This document shows, piece after piece, positions 61,320 to 64,000 of a stretch of 64,000 bases of DNA. The position numbers and the translations under genes were made by a program. How positions within the stretch are numbered: the stretch's first letter is position 1; every line of letters begins with the position of its first letter. Where the stretch lies: the NCBI RefSeq assembly GCF_029774175.1, contig NZ_CP103834.1, positions 1,846,001 through 1,910,000 of the forward strand. Direction: 5' to 3'. The notes under the pieces are model-generated. The model did no database searches. It was given only the letters and a program-made list of their open reading frames with translations, and had not been told where the DNA came from. The DNA is from Actinobacillus genomosp. 1. Lineage in GTDB: Bacteria; Pseudomonadota; Gammaproteobacteria; Enterobacterales; Pasteurellaceae.

Positions 61320-61979
61320 ATGAAAAAATTTCAAAATTTTAGCGAAGAAGATCATGCTATTCTCGCCTCATACTTTCCAATAGTGGATGGTATTGCCGCA
61401 TTAATCGGTGATCACTGCGAAATCGTTTTACACTCTTTAGAGTTTCTGGAAAATTCAGCCATTTATATTGCTAACGGGCATAATACCGACCGAAAAATCG
61501 GTTCGCCACTCACCGATAAAGCACTTAAATCATTACACCAAATGAAGACAGATAGTGTGTCTAATCCCTACTTTACTCGCTCTAAAGGCGGAGTATTGAT
61601 GAAATCCGTTACCATTGCTATTCGAAACAGTAAACAACACGTTATCGGCTTTATCTGCATTAATATTAATTTGGATGTGCCGGTATCACAATTTTTAAGT
61701 ACTTTTATTGCACCGCTACAAGAGGATGAAGATACGTCGGTAAACTTTGCCAGTTCCGTTGAAGAGCTAGTTATCCAAACGATCGAAAAGACAATTGAAG
61801 AAACGATGGCTGATCGTAACGTCGCTAATAACAATAAAAATCGCCATATCGTCGTATCGTTATATGAAAAAGGTATTTTTGATATTAAAGATGCAATCAA
61901 TCAAGTAGCTGATCGCTTAAATATTTCTCGCCATACCGTTTATCTTTATATCCGACAAATTAAACAGGATAACGAATAA
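61320..61979 (+). CDS. YheO-like PAS/HTH transcriptional regulator
   Basis: 219 residues: YheO-type PAS_6 domain (DGIAALIGDHCEIVLHSLEF, FICININLD) and HTH_22 at the C-terminus (FDIKDAINQVADRLNISRHT). Gene sits directly before tusD with a one-base overlap (TAATG), as in E. coli; regulated targets not known. Confidence 0.88.
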   Translation: MKKFQNFSEEDHAILASYFPIVDGIAALIGDHCEIVLHSLEFLENSAIYIANGHNTDRKIGSPLTDKALKSLHQMKTDSVSNPYFTRSKGGVLMKSVTIAIRNSKQHVIGFICININLDVPVSQFLSTFIAPLQEDEDTSVNFASSVEELVIQTIEKTIEETMADRNVANNNKNRHIVVSLYEKGIFDIKDAINQVADRLNISRHTVYLYIRQIKQDNE

Positions 61980-62356
61980 TGGATTATGTACTAGCGATTA
62001 AATCTCCTGTTTACGGTACACAAGGGGCATATTTAGCTTATCAAGTTGCTGAAGCATTACTAACCGCAGGACATCATATTAAGCAAGTTTTTTTCTTTCA
62101 AGACGGCGTAAGTAACGCAAATGCATTGGTAAACCCCGCTAGCGATGAAATAAACTTATTGGAAAAATGGCAACATCTAGCGAAATCACAAGGTTTAGCT
62201 CTACATCTCTGTATTTCTGCCGCGCAAAGACGAGGAACTGTAGATCCTCAAACCAGTAAAACTCAGCAAACTAATCTTGCTGAAGGTTTCATCTTAGCTG
62301 GGCTCGGCGAATTTAGCCAAGTGGTATTAAAAGCAGATAGATTATTAACGTTTTAA
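61979..62356 (+). CDS. tusD: Sulfurtransferase subunit TusD
   Basis: 125-residue sulfur-relay protein for 2-thiouridine of tRNA. The sulfur-carrying Cys lies in LALHLCISAAQRRGTVD. Partner of TusB and TusC; receives sulfur from TusA. Confidence 0.95.
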   Translation: MDYVLAIKSPVYGTQGAYLAYQVAEALLTAGHHIKQVFFFQDGVSNANALVNPASDEINLLEKWQHLAKSQGLALHLCISAAQRRGTVDPQTSKTQQTNLAEGFILAGLGEFSQVVLKADRLLTF

Positions 62357-62358
62357 CT

Positions 62359-62730
62359 ATGAAAAAATATAAACTTGCCTTTCTTTTTACTCAACCGCCT
62401 TTTGGAACGGCTACTAGCCGAGAAGGTCTTGATGCATTACTCGCAGCCAGTGCTTTCTGTGCTGAAGATGAAATTGCAATTTGTTTTTTAAATGACGGCG
62501 TATTTAATCTATTAACTCAACAACAACCCAACAATATCTTACAAAAAGATCATATTTCAACCTTTAAACTGATCGAACTATACGATCTAACCGAATGTTT
62601 TATTTGTGAGGAATCCATCAAACAAAGAACGTTAATCGATGCTGAATTGATTTTACCTAATGCAAATATCATTCCTCAAAAAGAATTATTTACAATTCTT
62701 GCTCACGCCGAAAAAATACTGACTTTCTAA
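62359..62730 (+). CDS. tusC: Sulfurtransferase complex subunit TusC
   Basis: 123-residue DsrF-family subunit (FLFTQPPFGTATSREGLDALLAASAF, ICFLNDGVFNLL). 2 bases after tusD. Confidence 0.93.
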   Translation: MKKYKLAFLFTQPPFGTATSREGLDALLAASAFCAEDEIAICFLNDGVFNLLTQQQPNNILQKDHISTFKLIELYDLTECFICEESIKQRTLIDAELILPNANIIPQKELFTILAHAEKILTF

Positions 62731-62742
62731 TAAGGAATCCCT

Positions 62743-63012
62743 ATGCTTTATACGCTTTCTAAAGCACAGTACGAGCTAAATGAATTAACTCAGGTATTAA
62801 CCCAAATCAAAGAAGATGATGCGCTGGTTTTATGGCAAGATGGTGTATTGCTAGCGGTTAAATATCCACAACTTTTTGATCATATTGCTCACATATTTGT
62901 TCTCGCTAACGATATTGATGCAAGAGGATTAACGTTATCCAATTATCAACACCTTTCTTTATCTGATTTTATCAAAGTTACCGAGAAATTTTACCCTCAT
63001 CTTGCTCTCTGA
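62743..63012 (+). CDS. tusB: Sulfurtransferase complex subunit TusB
   Basis: 89-residue DsrH-family subunit (MLYTLSKAQYELNELTQVL, DALVLWQDGVL, ARGL). 12 bases after tusC. Convergent with the rRNA operon beyond. Confidence 0.9.
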   Translation: MLYTLSKAQYELNELTQVLTQIKEDDALVLWQDGVLLAVKYPQLFDHIAHIFVLANDIDARGLTLSNYQHLSLSDFIKVTEKFYPHLAL

Positions 63013-63111
63013 ATTTTACTCATCGAAACGCATGTTTCACGATTCCCACTAAACCGCCTAAAAGCCCTTTTCCGCTGAGTTATCAACGTGCTTTCTCAAT
63101 TTCCCAAAAGC

Positions 63112-63150
63112 AAAAACCCTGTCGTTATCACTAACCACAGGGTTTCTTTT
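63112..63150 (-). terminator. rRNA operon terminator
   Basis: AAACCCTGT / ACAGGGTTT stem with a minus-strand U run past the 5S gene. Confidence 0.82.
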
Positions 63151-63170
63151 CGCTCTCGCGCTAATTTCAA

Positions 63171-63287
63171 TCTGGCGATGCCCTACTCTCACATGGGGAA
63201 ACCCCACACTACCATCGGCGTTACTGCGTTTTACTTCTGAGTTCGGAATGGAGTCAGGTAGAGCCACAGCACTCTGGTCGCCAGAAT
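63171..63287 (-). rRNA. rrf: 5S ribosomal RNA
   Basis: On the minus strand it reads TTCTGGCGACC, through CCATTCCGAACTCAGAAG and GATGGTAGTGTGGGG to GAGAGTAGGGCATCGCCAGA. Ends pair over 7-8 bases as in all 5S rRNAs. End positions are by eye (plus or minus 3). Confidence 0.93.
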
Positions 63288-63449
63288 ATTCTGTTGATGT
63301 CTTTTGTCTTCTTTATCTGTCTTTTTCTTTGTTCTTTATTTGTCTTTTTATTGACATCTTAAATTCGAAACAAGCTGTTCACTGATTTTTTAGTCTTTCG
63401 TTCTTTGTTTAGTTTCTTAACTTCACGCCCAAAAACACTTGAGCGTTGT

Positions 63450-64000
<551 letters not shown>

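Noticed and set aside
63058..63267. A 69-codon minus-strand frame over the 5S rRNA
   Set aside because: It lies on the rRNA gene and its terminator.
63289..63449. A tRNA in the 23S-5S spacer
   Set aside because: No cloverleaf or TTCGA-type loop is visible; the spacer is T-rich.

Overview
The window looks like chromosomal DNA of a Pasteurellaceae bacterium, most likely Actinobacillus pleuropneumoniae or a very close relative. Three things point there: many copies of the Apl-type uptake signal (ACAAGCGGT), a urease locus in the order ureA-B-C-(GST-like)-E-F-G-D behind a nickel transporter cbiKLMQO, and AT-rich Pasteurellaceae-type housekeeping genes. The species name is an inference; no database was searched. 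Nearly all genes lie on the minus strand.

Layout. 1-8.9 kb: mscL, then the cell-elongation/lipoate cluster read leftwards: rsfS, rlmH, mrdA (PBP2), rodA, rlpA, dacA (PBP5), ybeD, lipB, lipA. 9.0-9.7 kb: a HigBA-like toxin-antitoxin pair with a 17-bp palindromic operator. 9.8-16.3 kb: mutS, an amino-acid ABC importer coupled to a cysteine desulfidase (cyuA-type), and a short RIC/YtfE-like di-iron protein. 16.4-30.6 kb: a BapA-type type I secretion adhesin locus (OmpA-like lipoprotein, 8.3-kb adhesin gene, TolC-like porin, LapB-type ABC ATPase, HlyD-type adaptor). The adhesin has about 22 tandem 97-99 residue units, each with two EF-hand-like calcium loops; 16 units look identical in DNA. Its reading frame carries an in-frame ochre codon at codon 30.

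30.8-34.5 kb: an SMR efflux protein, a YfcZ-like protein, a tripartite HipBST toxin-antitoxin system, a DUF533 protein and a small monooxygenase. 34.5-45 kb: urease structural and accessory genes, a urea transporter and the nickel ECF transporter, which together import urea and Ni and assemble the active enzyme. The gaps of the urease operon hold structured repeats; two 109-bp copies flank the GST-like gene. 45-55.3 kb: a LysR regulator, a secreted NTF2-like protein with a Fur-box-like palindrome, an SLC13 permease, the mannitol operon mtlA-mtlD-mtlR behind three CRP sites, glmS and a DeoR-family regulator.

55.4-56.9 kb: a 1419-bp IS3-family (IS150-group) element with 3-bp TAT target duplication, inserted exactly into the terminator of a glycine-zipper lipoprotein gene; its orfA is frameshifted. 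57-63 kb: rimO, mtnN, a periplasmic DsbA-like thioredoxin-fold protein, slyX, fkpA, a YheO-like regulator and tusDCB. 63.1-64 kb: the 3' end of an rRNA operon on the minus strand (5S, then the 3' part of 23S running off the window).

Twelve inverted pairs of uptake signals sit just past gene ends and probably double as transcription terminators.
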